Positions 45,721 to 56,499 of a DNA stretch of 64,000 nt are shown piece by piece. The position numbers and the translations under genes are program-made. The stretch comes from Tipula vernalis (taxonomy: Eukaryota > Arthropoda > Insecta > Diptera > Tipulidae), in NCBI GenBank assembly GCA_958295665.1, contig OY282560.1, positions 21,907,653-21,971,652 of the forward strand, written 5' to 3'. The stretch's first letter is position 1; each line of letters opens with the position of its first letter. Below the pieces are notes generated by a model that saw only the letters and a program-made list of their open reading frames with translations, was not told the origin of the DNA and did not search any database.

Positions 45721-46335
45721 AACTTTTCAAATAATTATCATAGTTTGATGTTAGCATCAAGAGCTCGAAATGTATTTTCTAACTATTACCGATTCGTACA
45801 AGAAATTCTTAAAACACAGTCAATCCAATTCAGTCACTCTTGGCTGCTCTACAAAACTGGAAACTGCTACAGTCGAGACTCGCTTCGACTATGACACTCT
45901 CTGTCAAAAATCAGACTTAGAGCTTAACAAACTACCTGGACTAGAAATCACGGCGAAACGTCAACAGGTCACAATCGCCCATACATTTCAGAGCCATTAC
46001 GTCGGAGCGTCTTCGACGCTTTGTATAATATTTTACATCCAAGTATCCGTACTACTCGTAAATTAATCACATCATAAATGCAAAGTTCCGAAACATACAA
46101 AATCACCAAACAGACAATTCGATATTCCGCCAGGTCGGTTCGAGCATATCCATTTAAATATCGTAGGACCACTTTTTCCATCTAATGGACTTATCTTTTA
46201 ACTTGTGTCGATCGCCTCACCCAGCAGCAATGCCAAACCATTTGTAGAATAATACATTTCTAGATTTAGAGTCCCGGTCAATATGACGACCGATCAAGAT
46301 AGTCAGAATGTGAACTATTAAATATTCCAACATTC
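45721..46335 (+). pseudogene. CsRn1-like Gypsy copy B: integrase scraps
   Basis: RRSVFDALYNILHPSIRTTR and KLITS match the integrase zinc region (R..VF..LH..SHPG.RAT..L...). GRFEHIHLNIVGPLFPSNG is the core start, with the first Asp changed to Asn. SRFRVPVNMTTDQDSQNV is the second-Asp region. RNase H is missing. Sequence after about 46335 no longer matches. Confidence 0.75.
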
Positions 46336-46489
46336 TATTATTCATCTAACACACTAAATGCCACCTTTCGATTATTTCGATTCACATTTAAATTTAAATT
46401 GGCCTTTTAATCCGGCAACAAGGGCTAACATTTTGACGTATGCTTACTACACTCTATACTCTATAAGGCTCTGCTTACCAAAAGAAATC
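46336..46489. other. Short spacer left of the Mag-like element
   Basis: No motif. It ends directly at the LTR of the Mag-like element, so it is the 5' flank at the insertion site. Confidence 0.4.
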
Positions 46490-46707
46490 TGAAATGTATT
46501 ATAATAAAATATTGGAAACCCCTAATTTAAGAGATATTTAAATACTTGTATTGTAATATAAAATAATGAATAATGTTATAACAAAAAGCATGATGATCTT
46601 TGGGCAGTCAGTCAACAAGTACAGACTTCCAATATACAATAAATAAATTGTCATAAATAAAGTGGTCTTGTTGAAATCATTTTGAGAAGTAATCAAAGTA
46701 TATAACA
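46490..46707 (+). repeat. 5' LTR of the Mag-like element
   Basis: About 218 bp, matching 51538-51728 plus 52381-52413. Starts TGAAATGTATTATAAT and ends ATATAACA. The exact ends are uncertain by a few bases, because TGAAATGT and ACAAATTT are shared at both edges. The copy here lacks GAGTAC-like 6 bp found in the 3' LTR after CCAATATAC. Confidence 0.88.
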
Positions 46708-46728
46708 AATTTGGCGATGAGGTAAAGA
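46708..46728 (+). promoter_or_regulatory. Primer binding site of the Mag-like element
   Basis: AATTTGGCGATGAGGTAAAG follows the LTR. The TGGCGA start is the usual form of Gypsy primer sites and it lies at the right place. The tRNA was not identified. Confidence 0.6.
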
Positions 46729-46860
46729 AAAAATTATTGTTAATAAGTGCGTACAGAAACGATATACCGGAGTACATAGTATCGCGTGTGAATGTTATAG
46801 AGTGGATACAAATTATGGTGTATTACACAATAAATACGCGAAACGTAGGAAAATATCGCG

Positions 46861-47331
46861 ATGATCGGAACGATGGAGCATTTTGTTGTTGATTACGGAA
46901 ATTTTGTCGACTACGAGGAGCGCATGGCGAATTTCTTGAAGGTCAACCAAATAACGGACGATCAAACAAAAGCGGAGTATTTTATAATTCTTGCTGGACC
47001 GGAAATATATACCATTATGAAGTCGCTTTCAATTCCTAAGTCCCCAAAGGAATTAAAATATGGTGAAATTGTCCAAATGTTAACGGCTCATTTTGCACCG
47101 AAAATTAATAAACGTGTCGAACGGTTCAAGTTCATGCAAGCGGTACAAGAAGATGGTGAAACAATTACCAGTTTCATAGTCAAGCTAAAAAGTTTAGCGC
47201 AATCCTGCAAATATGGAAATTATTTGGATGATGCACTATCCGATAAATTTATAGTGGGTTTAAAGTCGAGTTCAATGCAACAAGAGCTATTAAGTAAAGC
47301 AGATGAAATTTTTCGACGTATTGTGAGTTAG
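46861..47331 (+). pseudogene. Gag capsid part of the Mag-like element
   Basis: Starts with ATG at 46861 (an alternative ATG is at 46873). It shows the normal layout YEERMANFLKVNQITDDQ, then FIILAGPEIYTIMKSLSIPK, HFAPKINKRVERFKFMQAVQ and SDKFIVGLKSSSMQQELL. The frame ends at 47329-47331, but CELALNMEMSAKETK continues in the next frame, so a one-base change near 47315 separates capsid from the zinc knuckles. Confidence 0.88.
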
Positions 47332-48149
47332 CCCTAAATATGGAAATGTCGGCAAAGGAGACAAAAGCCATTCATAAGTCGTCACAATCACAATTGTCGA
47401 TCAACAGTTATAGCCAAAGTCAGTCAAAGGTTAGTAAACCAATAAACTATCAAAGAAGTAGAAGTCAGTCAAACATTAGGAACAGAAGTCCAAGTCCAAA
47501 TTCAAGTCGCAGTTCGAGTCATAGTTATAGAGGAAAATCGTATACTAAGCATCTATGTTCAAGATGTGGAGTAAAGAATCATAATCCAAATCAATGTCCA
47601 GCTAAACAATGGAGGTGTTTCCAGTGTAATCGGTACGGGCATACAGCAGTTGTTTGCAGAAGTAAAGTAAAAATTATCAATGCAGTCAAACAAGTTGATC
47701 AGCCATGCATAATGCAGTTAAGTGTAGAAGGTAAACTCATGGCAATGGAAGTTGATACTGGCGCATGTGTTACCGTGATTTCAATAGATAAGTACCAGAA
47801 ATCATTTAGTCATTTAGAAATTCAAGATTATAATAATAAATTTACTACTGTTACAGGTGAATCAATTAAAATTCTTGGGAAAATAAACGTAACGGTCGAG
47901 CATATTGATGAGAAGTACAAACTGGAATTGGTCGTGATAGATGCAATAAAAGATTTTAATCCATTAATTGGACGGTCTTGGTTGAATGTTTTAAAACCGG
48001 AATGGAAACAATTTTTTGAGGAGTCAAGCTTTCGGACACAAACGGTAAATACAATTACGAACCATTTAAATAAAAATATTTTTTTGCAATATCCAAATAT
48101 TATACCTAATCCCGAGTATGACCATCCGATTGAGAATTATAGCGTATAG
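47332..48149 (+). pseudogene. Zinc knuckles and protease of the Mag-like element
   Basis: A serine-rich linker (RSQSNIRNRSPSPNSSRSSS) leads to two knuckles, CSRCGVKNHNPNQC and CFQCNRYGHTAVVC. The protease follows: MEVDTGACVTVIS with an intact DTGA, and FNPLIGRSWLNVLKPEW. The frame ends at TAG (48147-48149), and RT continues in the same frame directly after it, so a single nonsense codon separates protease from RT. Everything else about this stretch looks functional. Confidence 0.9.
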
Positions 48150-48671
48150 ATTTTATTGGAAGTCAAGCCTATATTCCATTGTGCCTATTCAGTACCATTT
48201 AAGATTAGAGTAGAAGTTGAAAAAGAACTAGAACGATTATTAAAAAGGAACATCATTGAACCTGTTAAATATGCTAAGTGGGCAAGTCCAATAGTTGTGG
48301 TAGTGAAACCTAATAAATCTGTTCGCATAAATAAGTTCTTAAAGTCTGAGCATTATCCAATTCCAAGGATTGATGACATATTTGCTAGTTTAGCTAAATG
48401 TACTTATTTCTGTGTGATTGATCTAAGTGGAGCCTACCAACAACTTATAGTGTCAGAATCTTCTCGTGAATTACTAACAATAAACACGCATAAAGGGTTG
48501 TTCCGTTATACTCGTTTACCTTTTGGTCTAAAAACTGCTCCAGCTATCTTCCAGTCAATTATGGATCAAATTTTATCAGGTCTGAATAATGTGTCTTGCT
48601 ATCTTGATGATATTTTAATTGGTGGTATAACCAAGCATGATTGCGAATCTAATCTTCACAAAGTCGTTTGA
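48150..48671 (+). pseudogene. Reverse transcriptase of the Mag-like element
   Basis: In order: EVKPIFHCAYSVPFKIRVEV, IEPVKYAKWASPIVVVVKPN, then NKFLKSEHYPIPRIDDIFAS, FCVIDLSGAYQQLIVSESSR with the first Asp, RYTRLPFGLKTAPAIFQSIM and SCYLDDILIGG with the catalytic YLDD box. Between KSVR and INKF about nine to ten residues that include the usual CGDY are missing, which looks like a small in-frame deletion. The frame is otherwise open and ends through a frameshift near 48665. Confidence 0.92.
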
Positions 48672-49462
48672 ACGAATACAAAATAAAAATAAATTTAGAG
48701 AAATCTAAAGTATTAGAGAAAAAAGTTAGTTATCTAGGTCATGTAATTTCAGAGCAAGGCATTAGTCCAAACCCCGAAAAAATTACAGCTATAGTGAACG
48801 CTTCGATTCCTAAGTCTATAAGTCAGGTACAAGCATATCTTGGGTTACTAAACTATTATGGAAGATTTATTCCTAACTTATCTATAGAGTTGCGTGTTTT
48901 ATATCACTTATTGAAAAAGGATGTAAAATTCGAATGGACCGAATCTAGTCAAAAATGTTTCGAATATTCAAAACAATTAATCCTCCGTAATAATTTGCTA
49001 GAAATGTATGAACCTGAAAAACCCATAGTCATAGCAGCAGATGCAAGTCCATACGGAGTGGGGGCAGTTTTATCTCACATAGTAAATGGACAAGAAACAC
49101 CAGTATTTTTTGCATCTTGTACATTGTCACCCGCAGAGCAAAATTATTCACAGCTTCACAGAGAAGCACTGGCAATCATGTATGCAGTGAAAAAATTTCA
49201 TAAATATAATTTTGGATTACCTTTCAAAATATATAGTGACCACCAAGCATTAAGGGAAATATTCAATCCGAAAAAATCTACACGATCAGTGGCAGCAGCA
49301 AGATTGCAGAAATGGGCAGTCATATTGTCAATGTATGATTATCAAATTGAATATAGACCTGGTAATAAAATGGGAAATGTTGACGCTTTATCGCGTTTAC
49401 CCAATCAGCTATCAACAAAATATAGAAGTAGATTTAATAAATTATTTAAATTTTTCCGATAA
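48668..49462 (+). pseudogene. RT thumb and RNase H of the Mag-like element
   Basis: Continues from RT in another frame: INLEKSKVLEKKVSYLGHVI, then VQAYLGLLNYYGRFIPNLSI, IVIAADASPYGVGAVLSHIV with the first RNase H Asp, FFASCTLSPAEQNYSQLHRE with the catalytic Glu, FKIYSDHQALREIFNPKK with the next Asp, and GNKMGNVDALSRLP with the last. All four RNase H acidic positions are intact. After NQLSTK the true frame shifts near 49415 into the integrase leader. Confidence 0.92.
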
Positions 49463-50275
49463 AATTCCTATTAACTTCGAGAAAATAGAGGAGGCAACGA
49501 AAACTGATAAAATATTGAGTCAAGTTTATGATTTTGTGAAATATAGTTGGCCAAATAGAATCACGGAGATACCTAGTGAAGTTAAAGAATATTACGGAAA
49601 AATATTATACCTATCTTGTGAAAATAATTGTCTATTGTATATGAGTAGAGTAATAATTCCAAAGTCTCTAAAAGATGAAGTGTTAAAGTTGTTACATGAG
49701 AATCATTTAGGCATCGTGAAAATGAAAATGGTGGCAAGATCATATGTGTGGTGTGGTGGCTAGGAATTGATAAGGATTTAGAGAAATTAGTAAGTGAATG
49801 TGTAGTATGCCAACAAACGCAAAACAGAAAAAAGAAGTCATAGAAAGCTCTTGGCCGGAAGCCAGCTCTCCATTTGAGAGAATACATATAGATTTTTTGC
49901 ATTTTCAGAAGTATACCCTTTTACTGATCATAGACGCGTATAGCAAATATTTAGATGTAATAATGATGAGTAAAACCAACGCAACTAGTTTAATTGATAA
50001 ATTGGTAAAATTATTTTCGATTTTTGGTTTACCAAATACAATTGTTTCTGACAATGGTCCTCCATTTGGTTCAAGGGAATTTGAAAACATAACATCTGTT
50101 TATTGAAGTCTCCTCCTTATAATCCGCAATCGAATGGTCTCGCCGAACGTAATGTACAGTCAGTTAAAAAGGTATTGTTCAAAACATGGTTAGATCCAGA
50201 ATTGAAAAATTTAACTATCGAACAAAGTATTGACAAATTTTTATTGCATCATCGTAATACATCATCCATGAGTAC
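49335..50275 (+). pseudogene. Integrase of the Mag-like element, up to the insertion
   Basis: LLHENHLGIVKMKMVARSYV is the H..H half of the zinc motif and, after a frameshift at about 49757, LVSECVVCQQTQ the C..C half. The core has FERIHIDFLHFQKYTLLLII with the first Asp, IFGLPNTIVSDNGPPFGSRE with the second, a frameshift near 50105, then SPPYNPQSNGLAERNVQS with the catalytic Glu. FLLHHRNTSSMST is interrupted at 50275 by foreign DNA and resumes as SKSPSELIF after 50973. The catalytic triad is complete. Confidence 0.92.
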
Positions 50276-50973
50276 TGTTTGGTTGATGGATGACGAACTG
50301 TATGGTAAACTTCAATGTTGTAGCGGCAGCACAAAGTGTAAATTCACGACTGCACAAAATGAAAATGAAATACTGGTTTGAATTTATCTCTTTGTAAAAC
50401 GTTATAAAACGTATAATTTATTTATAATTTGTATTTATGATTTTTATTTAGGTTTAACAAAATTTTTGGTTGTGATTGATTCACGGTCTCACTGGTAATG
50501 ACCGAGAGAAAAACACTTCTTTTCGTTGTTTTTTTTTCTACGAAAACAAATGTCTTTTTCCCCATCATGAGATGTCGCGTCAGTCAAATATTACATAAAA
50601 TTCGAATTTCGAAAAAATACAAATAAATATTAGAATTCATCTTTTCGAGCCTCGAAAAATAAATAAATACTTGAATTCTACTTTAATAATTGACATTCGA
50701 ATTTATAATTACATTTGGAAATGTCAACAAAGGACAAAAAATTATTGTGTGCAACAAATTGGGAATAAGATAAGTATTTTCAAGATTAATTAACAAATTT
50801 AATGATAATAATTGTTTAATTTAATTTCAGATTGACGTAATAAATGAAGAGAAATTTAAGGTAAGTTTTATGCGATTGAGATTTTACATTTGGGAAGTTT
50901 TTGTTATTGGGATTTCACATTTGTTTTTGTATTTTTCAGGTGACGAATTTATTCTGCACTGGTAGTGCAGACA
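50276..50973. mobile_element. 698-bp solo-LTR-like insertion in the integrase gene
   Basis: Starts TGTTTGGTTG and ends GTGCAGACA, a TG...CA pair. It is flanked by a direct 5-bp duplication, AGTAC (50271-50275 and 50974-50978). Excising it with one AGTAC restores the integrase reading MST-SKSPSELIF, which fixes the boundaries to the base. Five-base duplications fit BEL, Copia or some Gypsy LTRs. The last 20 bases contain a perfect palindrome, TCTGCACT-GGT-AGTGCAGA. Inside, GTAAGTTTTATG and a TTTTTCAG tract at about 50861-50939 look like a short intron. Confidence 0.8.
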
Positions 50974-51480
50974 AGTACATCTAAAAGTCCGTCGGAATTA
51001 ATTTTTGCATTTAAACCAAGAATATTAATTGATTTACTTCACAGAAAAAAAGTTGTTAGTTTTGATTTTAATTGTAAAAATAATAATATGTTGAATTATA
51101 AGTTAGGTAAAGCATATTATAAAAATTTTAAAAAAGGAGAGAAAGTAATGCTCTTAAGCGAATTTGGTAATTATCTAAAATGGATACCGGCACGCGTTGT
51201 AAAGAAAGTTAGTGCGGTAACCTACATCGTACAGTTAACTAACTCAACCAGGTTTTGTCATCAAAATAAACTACGGCTGTCTACACTACAGGACAAATAT
51301 CACCCTGGAAACCCAATTATTGATACAAGCCATTACAAAAATACTAAGGAGAATGAGACGGAGTCTCATGTGTCAGTACCCGAACAGCATAGCAAAAGGC
51401 GATCGTTAAGTGATTCGGCAATTACAATAAGAAGATCAGGTCGAGAAAAAAGAAGTCCACAAAGATTGATGTATAAATAA
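50974..51480 (+). pseudogene. Integrase C-terminus of the Mag-like element
   Basis: After the insertion the frame continues TSKSPSELIFAFKPRILIDL, then FKKGEKVMLLSEFGNYLKWI with the SH3-like fold that contacts DNA, and ends RRSGREKRSPQRLMYK, the basic R.SGR.RR.P.RL tail seen in many Gypsy integrases. It is open to the stop at 51478-51480. Because the nested insertion carries no start here, this piece could not be made as part of a full integrase. Confidence 0.9.
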
Positions 51481-51525
51481 AATTATAGCTAATTGAAATT
51501 AATTGTAAGTAACAATCTATTTAAA

Positions 51526-51537
51526 AACGGGGAAAGT
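51526..51537 (+). promoter_or_regulatory. Polypurine tract of the Mag-like element
   Basis: AACGGGGAAAGT lies immediately before the 3' LTR, the position where plus-strand DNA synthesis starts in LTR elements. Purine-rich with a single C. Confidence 0.7.
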
Positions 51538-52413
51538 TGAAATGTATTATAATAAAATATTGGAAACCCCTAATTTAAGAGATATTTAAATACTTGTATT
51601 GTAATATAAAATAATGAATAATGTTATAACAAAAAGCATGATGATCTTTAGGCAGTCAGTCAACAAGTACAGACTTCCAATATACGAGTACAATAAATAA
51701 ATTGTCATAAATAAAGTGGTCTTGTTGAGGGGGGCGAGTAGCGGGGACAGCAGAGACGCAACGATTTCACCAACAACGTCAAGCAACACTACCTACAGTT
51801 AGTACAAATTTGGGTGACCGCATGGGAACATGATGATGGAACGAAATCTCGCCCCCTCTCACAACCGCCGATGGAAAAAATGGTGGAGGGGAATAATAAT
51901 AGTTGTTTACAGCTTTTCAGAATAAAGAGTTTGCGGTACCAGGAAATTTGTGTTGTCATTGTGTCTTCTTACAGGTTGGAGCAGTAGATGAACTTTAAAA
52001 TTGTATTGTCTTGTGCCTAAATAAATTACTAAAAAATATATTACTAACAAATTTACTAACTATCAACTACTTAGGTGTCTGGAACCGGGTTGAGTCTTTG
52101 TTGCTAACATTCCTTTCCCATCCCTCGATCTTGTTATATGTAAAAAGGTGTACGACGGCGGCCTGGCCAGGGGCGGATATCACAACATTAGACTTATGTA
52201 GTTATCGATGTGGCGCCTTTCTTTACGGAGTTTGGCTTCATGAAGAATGGTGTCGTGTTGTGTGTAACATGGGTATAGTGGTGTGGTATTCGCATTTATA
52301 ATACGGGAGACTTGCTTAATGCTTGATCGTACATCGCAATCAATCAATCAATCAATCAATAAATAAAGTGGTCTTGTTGAAATCATTTTGAGAAGTAATC
52401 AAAGTACATAACA
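51538..52413 (+). repeat. 3' LTR of the Mag-like element, split by an insertion
   Basis: The LTR runs 51538-51728 and resumes at 52381-52413. The first part equals the 5' LTR except for G to A in CTTT(G/A)GGCAG and an extra GAGTAC at about 51685. The last part has AGTACATAACA where the 5' copy has AGTATATAACA. The 22 bases at 51707-51728 are repeated at 52359-52380 as the target duplication of the inserted element. Confidence 0.9.
51729..52358 (+). mobile_element. 630-bp non-autonomous retroposon with (CAAT)n tail
   Basis: Inserted in the 3' LTR between two identical 22-bp copies of the target (51707-51728 and 52359-52380, ending GTGGTCTTGTTGA). It begins GGGGGGCGAGTAGCGGGGAC and ends in about six CAAT units (52336-52358). 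A long variable target duplication and a short-repeat tail are marks of LINE-type target-primed reverse transcription. It has no domain-bearing frame (one 96-codon frame at 52011-52301 has no motif), so it is a SINE-like or internally deleted LINE. Its composition is much richer in G and C than the host LTR. Confidence 0.85.
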
Positions 52414-55400
52414 AATTTCAAACTTTTTTTAAATGTTTTCCGTACGTGCGAATAAAGTTCTAATAAAATCACCCAATTTGCCATGTGGCAAGAGATGCGC
52501 ATAACGTTTTCTTCTGTATTTGTAGTATCATGGTGTCAGGATAAGTATGGATCAGTGTATGGAACTATTCAAGGTTCGTTTTGCTCACAGATAAACCCAT
52601 GCAAGTAATCTAGCTACTGCGGTATCAGGATTTGTTTTTGGTCAATATGTAAGCTTAGAGATTTGTTGTCTATACCTATCACTTCTTCGTCTAAATGGCA
52701 TTTTGATTTTTATGCCTTTTTCTAAATTGTTTTGCGGTACCCTTGACATATTCTTCCAATGGCCAAAGTATTCGGTAATAGCGTTCCCTATAATATACAC
52801 TTACAAAATTTCTATAGTACTACAGCTTTAAAATACCTAAATGGTTAATTGGTAGCAGGAACCCCATAATTAATTGCTTTCACATAATTATTGTTAAATT
52901 ATTGATAATTATTGATAAATTAATATTCTGAAAAACGTAATTCTCAAGGTCAACATTTATTAATACATCATGATGAATTAGGATCGATTTAACATTCTTT
53001 TGTTTGTTAAATAGCTGTAATTATTACCGGCTATATAAGCGCCGGTATTCAAGCGAAATAAACTAATGAGTGATCTACCCCCACATCAACCCGAACAATA
53101 ACAATTAATCTCATTAACGAGATCGAGACTGAATGATGGGCAAATCGTTTCTTCGAAATCTGGCTATTTATGAATTTAATTGATTTTTATTAGTTTTGGG
53201 TTACAATGATTGATTATATATCATCATGTTGGTAATTTGTTATGATAGTTAGCAAATTGTCTAACATATTTGAGGTAATCGCCGCAAATCGATTCTTTGA
53301 AAAATGCTTGCGCTGTTTGTGCGATTTGAGAACACAGGAAGCTGTTTAAATGTTTGAAATGTAACTGCAAAAATGGAACATTTTTCATTGCGGACTTTTT
53401 TTCTAGGAAAATCTCATTTATGCACCAAACAAAAAATCACGATAAGCACAAGAAAAGAATCTAAGCACAGCATAAAAAAAATTCGTATAATAAAATAAAA
53501 AAGAAAATTGATAGCATAGATTTAGTGTCTTGTGTGTGTGTGTTGAGATCGTCATCTTGATCTTAATAATTTTTTTATTTTATATCCAATTTCTGTTTTT
53601 AGTTCTTCTTCTGTTTTATATTTTTGGTCTTCTCGCGCATCGTCTCTTATAAAATACAAGATGTTATATAAACCTATATAAGTATAGAGTTTGGTTCGAT
53701 TTAACAAACGGATCATTGAAAAAACGCCGCTTTACATTTAAATTTGCTTAAATTTTTGTTTGTTTGTTATGCATGTAAGATATTTTATTGCGAGATTGTT
53801 TTTTTGAGCTCTTATACCTCTGTTCATATATATAAACATATATAAGATTATATTATGTGGACCACCCAAGAAGAAATATTATTGATTCAATTTTGTTGGT
53901 ATTTTAATAAATTTTACTTGTTACTCGTAAAAAATCTAAAGAAAACGTTGGCAATTCAGAGTTATATAGATTATCTTTGGTGCAGAGCTGTGTTTTGTGT
54001 ATTTTATGTTGCTTTCGTTGTTGTTGTTGTTATGTATGTAAGGTCGACTAACAATTTTTGATGGTGTAAAGGAAGACAAAAACGAAACCAACATAAAAAA
54101 ATTGTGAGATATCGCGTGGTTATCACTCGTGCAATTTTTTTAGTTATTTTTTATTCCTACTAAGGAATGTGTTATAGCCTCTTATTGCGAAATTGTGAGA
54201 ATCTCGATTTTTTTTTTTTTTTTAATGAACAATATTTGAATGATGCTGATCAACATATAAATTGATCTGTTTAAATGAATTTACTTTATTTTATGCTTTC
54301 GCGTTTTCTGGTATCTACCGCCGCGCGGTGGACGAAAATGTGCAAGAAGTTAATTGAAATTGGTAAATATATCGCAGATAACGAATGAAAATATTTCAAG
54401 GGCAATATTTTGTTTGTTTATTTGTTAAAGATGCTATTAAGACATAAATGGCTTTTTATTTATCTTTTTCGCCTCATTATATTTACCGGGTGAATTGGGA
54501 GGGATACAAGCTAATGTTAACCAGAATAATATTATGACAACAATACGAGAAAAAACGGTTAAATAATAGTCTCTTTTGTTTATAATCTTATGTTATGTAT
54601 GTTGTATGTAACTATAAGTATAGAAACGAAATATTAATGATCAACAATAAATTTTGAAAATCACATTCAAACAGAAGAATATAATGTATGTATATAAGAA
54701 AGAACATGAACACAAATTGAAATCATCTTATCTCGTTTATTGATTTCGAAAATATAAGAATAATAAATTAAAACACCAACGTACCTCTCCTAGCCTAGGC
54801 TTTATACATATATACATATATAGATATGTACGAGTAGATACAGTGTTCAGTTAGTCTCGAAATCATTGTTTATAGTTTCAATTTAGTTAATATCAAATTT
54901 CTATTTGTTAATGCTCTTTAATTAATCGATTAGATTTGTTACGAGTTCTTTTTTGAAAATTTAAAGATTACAGATAAGAATTTGACGTGTTTGGAAATTA
55001 AATAAATTTGTTATTTTCAAAAACTACTGGTATCTACTCAATTTATATTGTTCATGCCCTCGTCCGGTGAAGTTTACTATTGTAGAAATTTTAGAGTATA
55101 TAATTCTATAAAATCTGTTTAGCATTACTGGGCTACTGCGTGCTTGCAAGTAATTTTTCAGGATTATAACTGCTAAATAAAGCTCCTTTTTAATTTAATT
55201 GAATACGTAAAATTATATCATAAGGCAACTGCCAGATAATTTGGCCAAAGGCACAGACTATGCGAAAATACTTACTTAAAGGAACAGAACGAAAAATAGC
55301 AGAGCACTTGAGCTAAGGTCGCAATTTGGTTTCAAGAGATTCAAGAGATCAAGGCAAGACCAATTTTACACATAGGTCAATTACCAACAGACTCTTGAAA

Positions 55401-55865
55401 CTGTGCGAATATGAGGACTGAAAATAATGGAAGCGGGAGCAGGAGAAAAAAATACACTGTAAACCAACTACAAATTTATTACAATTCTTCTACAACATTA
55501 AGAGATTTTTCTGCTGAAACCACCAGCATTCCCTTGTTTATCGTCATTTTGATACTATACTAATGTACTGTCGAGAAATTCTGAAACTTCTATCTAAATG
55601 TTAGAACTGTCAAACCGAAATCGTAAAATATTTATCCATGCAATAAGAAATCATAAACAATCATAAACACCAAAAACCGGAGTGAAGTTTATAACAAATT
55701 AACAAAATATAGAATAATTCGTAAAAGTGTTCCAATTTTCACTCAATAAATGTTCACTCAATACTTGGAAAGCAATAAACAAAATATAAAGGGCTGAAAC
55801 CTAGTAAGGTGATCAGAACTTTGGTCTTCATTAATTCAACTGACAAATCAATCCCGAAATGAACC
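52414..55865. other. AT-rich spacer
   Basis: No recognised coding sequence. Noted items are a TATATAAG inside a GC hairpin at 53025-53047, poly(T) at about 54208-54223, and (TA/CA)-type repeats at about 54807-54832. At 55690-55770 TTCCAATTTTCACTCAATAA matches the interior of the MITE pair at 57.2-57.8 kb, so a decayed relative lies there. Confidence 0.4.
53025..53047. promoter_or_regulatory. GC hairpin enclosing a TATA-like sequence
   Basis: TACCGGC and GCCGGTA pair around TATATAAGC. An AATAAA lies 10 bp downstream. The TATA-then-AATAAA spacing is like a compact LTR U3-R, but no LTR pair is visible, so function is unproven. Confidence 0.3.
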
Positions 55866-55869
55866 TCGC

Positions 55870-56335
55870 CGAATTTCATCATAATCGGTTGAGAAATAGG
55901 CAAGTTCGATCATACTTCGCCATATTCGAGAACTTCATTCAAAAATCATTTCAGAATCCCATTTCCAATGTGCAAGCCGAATTTCATCATAATTGATTAA
56001 AAAATAGGCAAGTGCCATAGAATGCAAGAGTAGAATACCATTTCCAACGCATATGTCAAATTTCACCATAATCGGTTGAGAAATACGCAAGTTCGATCAT
56101 ACTTGGCCATATTCGAGAACTTTGTCCAAAAATTGTTTTAGAATCCCATTTCTAACGCACGTGTCAAATTTCATAATAATTGGTTGAGAAATATGTAAGT
56201 TCCATCATATTTGGCCATATCCCAGAATTTCATCCAAAACTCATTTTAGAATCCTCTTTCCATAGCGGAGGTCAAATTTCACTAAAATCAGTTAAGAAAT
56301 AGATAAGTTCCATCCTAATTGGATATCCATTTAAT
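55870..56335 (+). repeat. Tandem ~108-bp minisatellite, about five units
   Basis: Units start at AATTTCA(T/C)CATAATCGGTT at about 55873, 55980, 56057, 56166 and 56273. Each continues GAGAAATA.GCAAGTTC.ATC, then TTGGCCATATTCGAGAACTT, AAAAATCATTTTAGAATCCC and ATTTCCAACGCA. The second unit is short (about 77 bp). A two-unit relative is at 5990-6165. Confidence 0.85.
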
Positions 56336-56499
56336 GTGCTAAATGATTGATTTGAAATGTAAAAGGTTCAATTTGAGGTTTGAGATATTAACAGTGACCT
56401 TCCTTAAGTCTTAAACAATATTTGTATAAGGTTTGGTTCAAATCGATCAAGTCGTGTGGATTTGTTTAAATATCATAGCCATATGCTGTAAATACATTC

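Larger units (their letters stand above)
46490..52413 (+). mobile_element. Nearly complete Mag-like Ty3/Gypsy retrotransposon with two nested insertions
   Basis: 5' LTR, primer site, gag, protease, RT, RNase H, integrase, polypurine tract and 3' LTR all occur in order. Removing the nested insertions leaves about 4.6 kb, normal for Mag-type Gypsy elements. The two LTRs differ by about two substitutions and one 6-bp indel over 210 bp, so this is the youngest large insertion in the window. Coding is broken by about one nonsense codon and four to five frameshifts. Confidence 0.9.
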
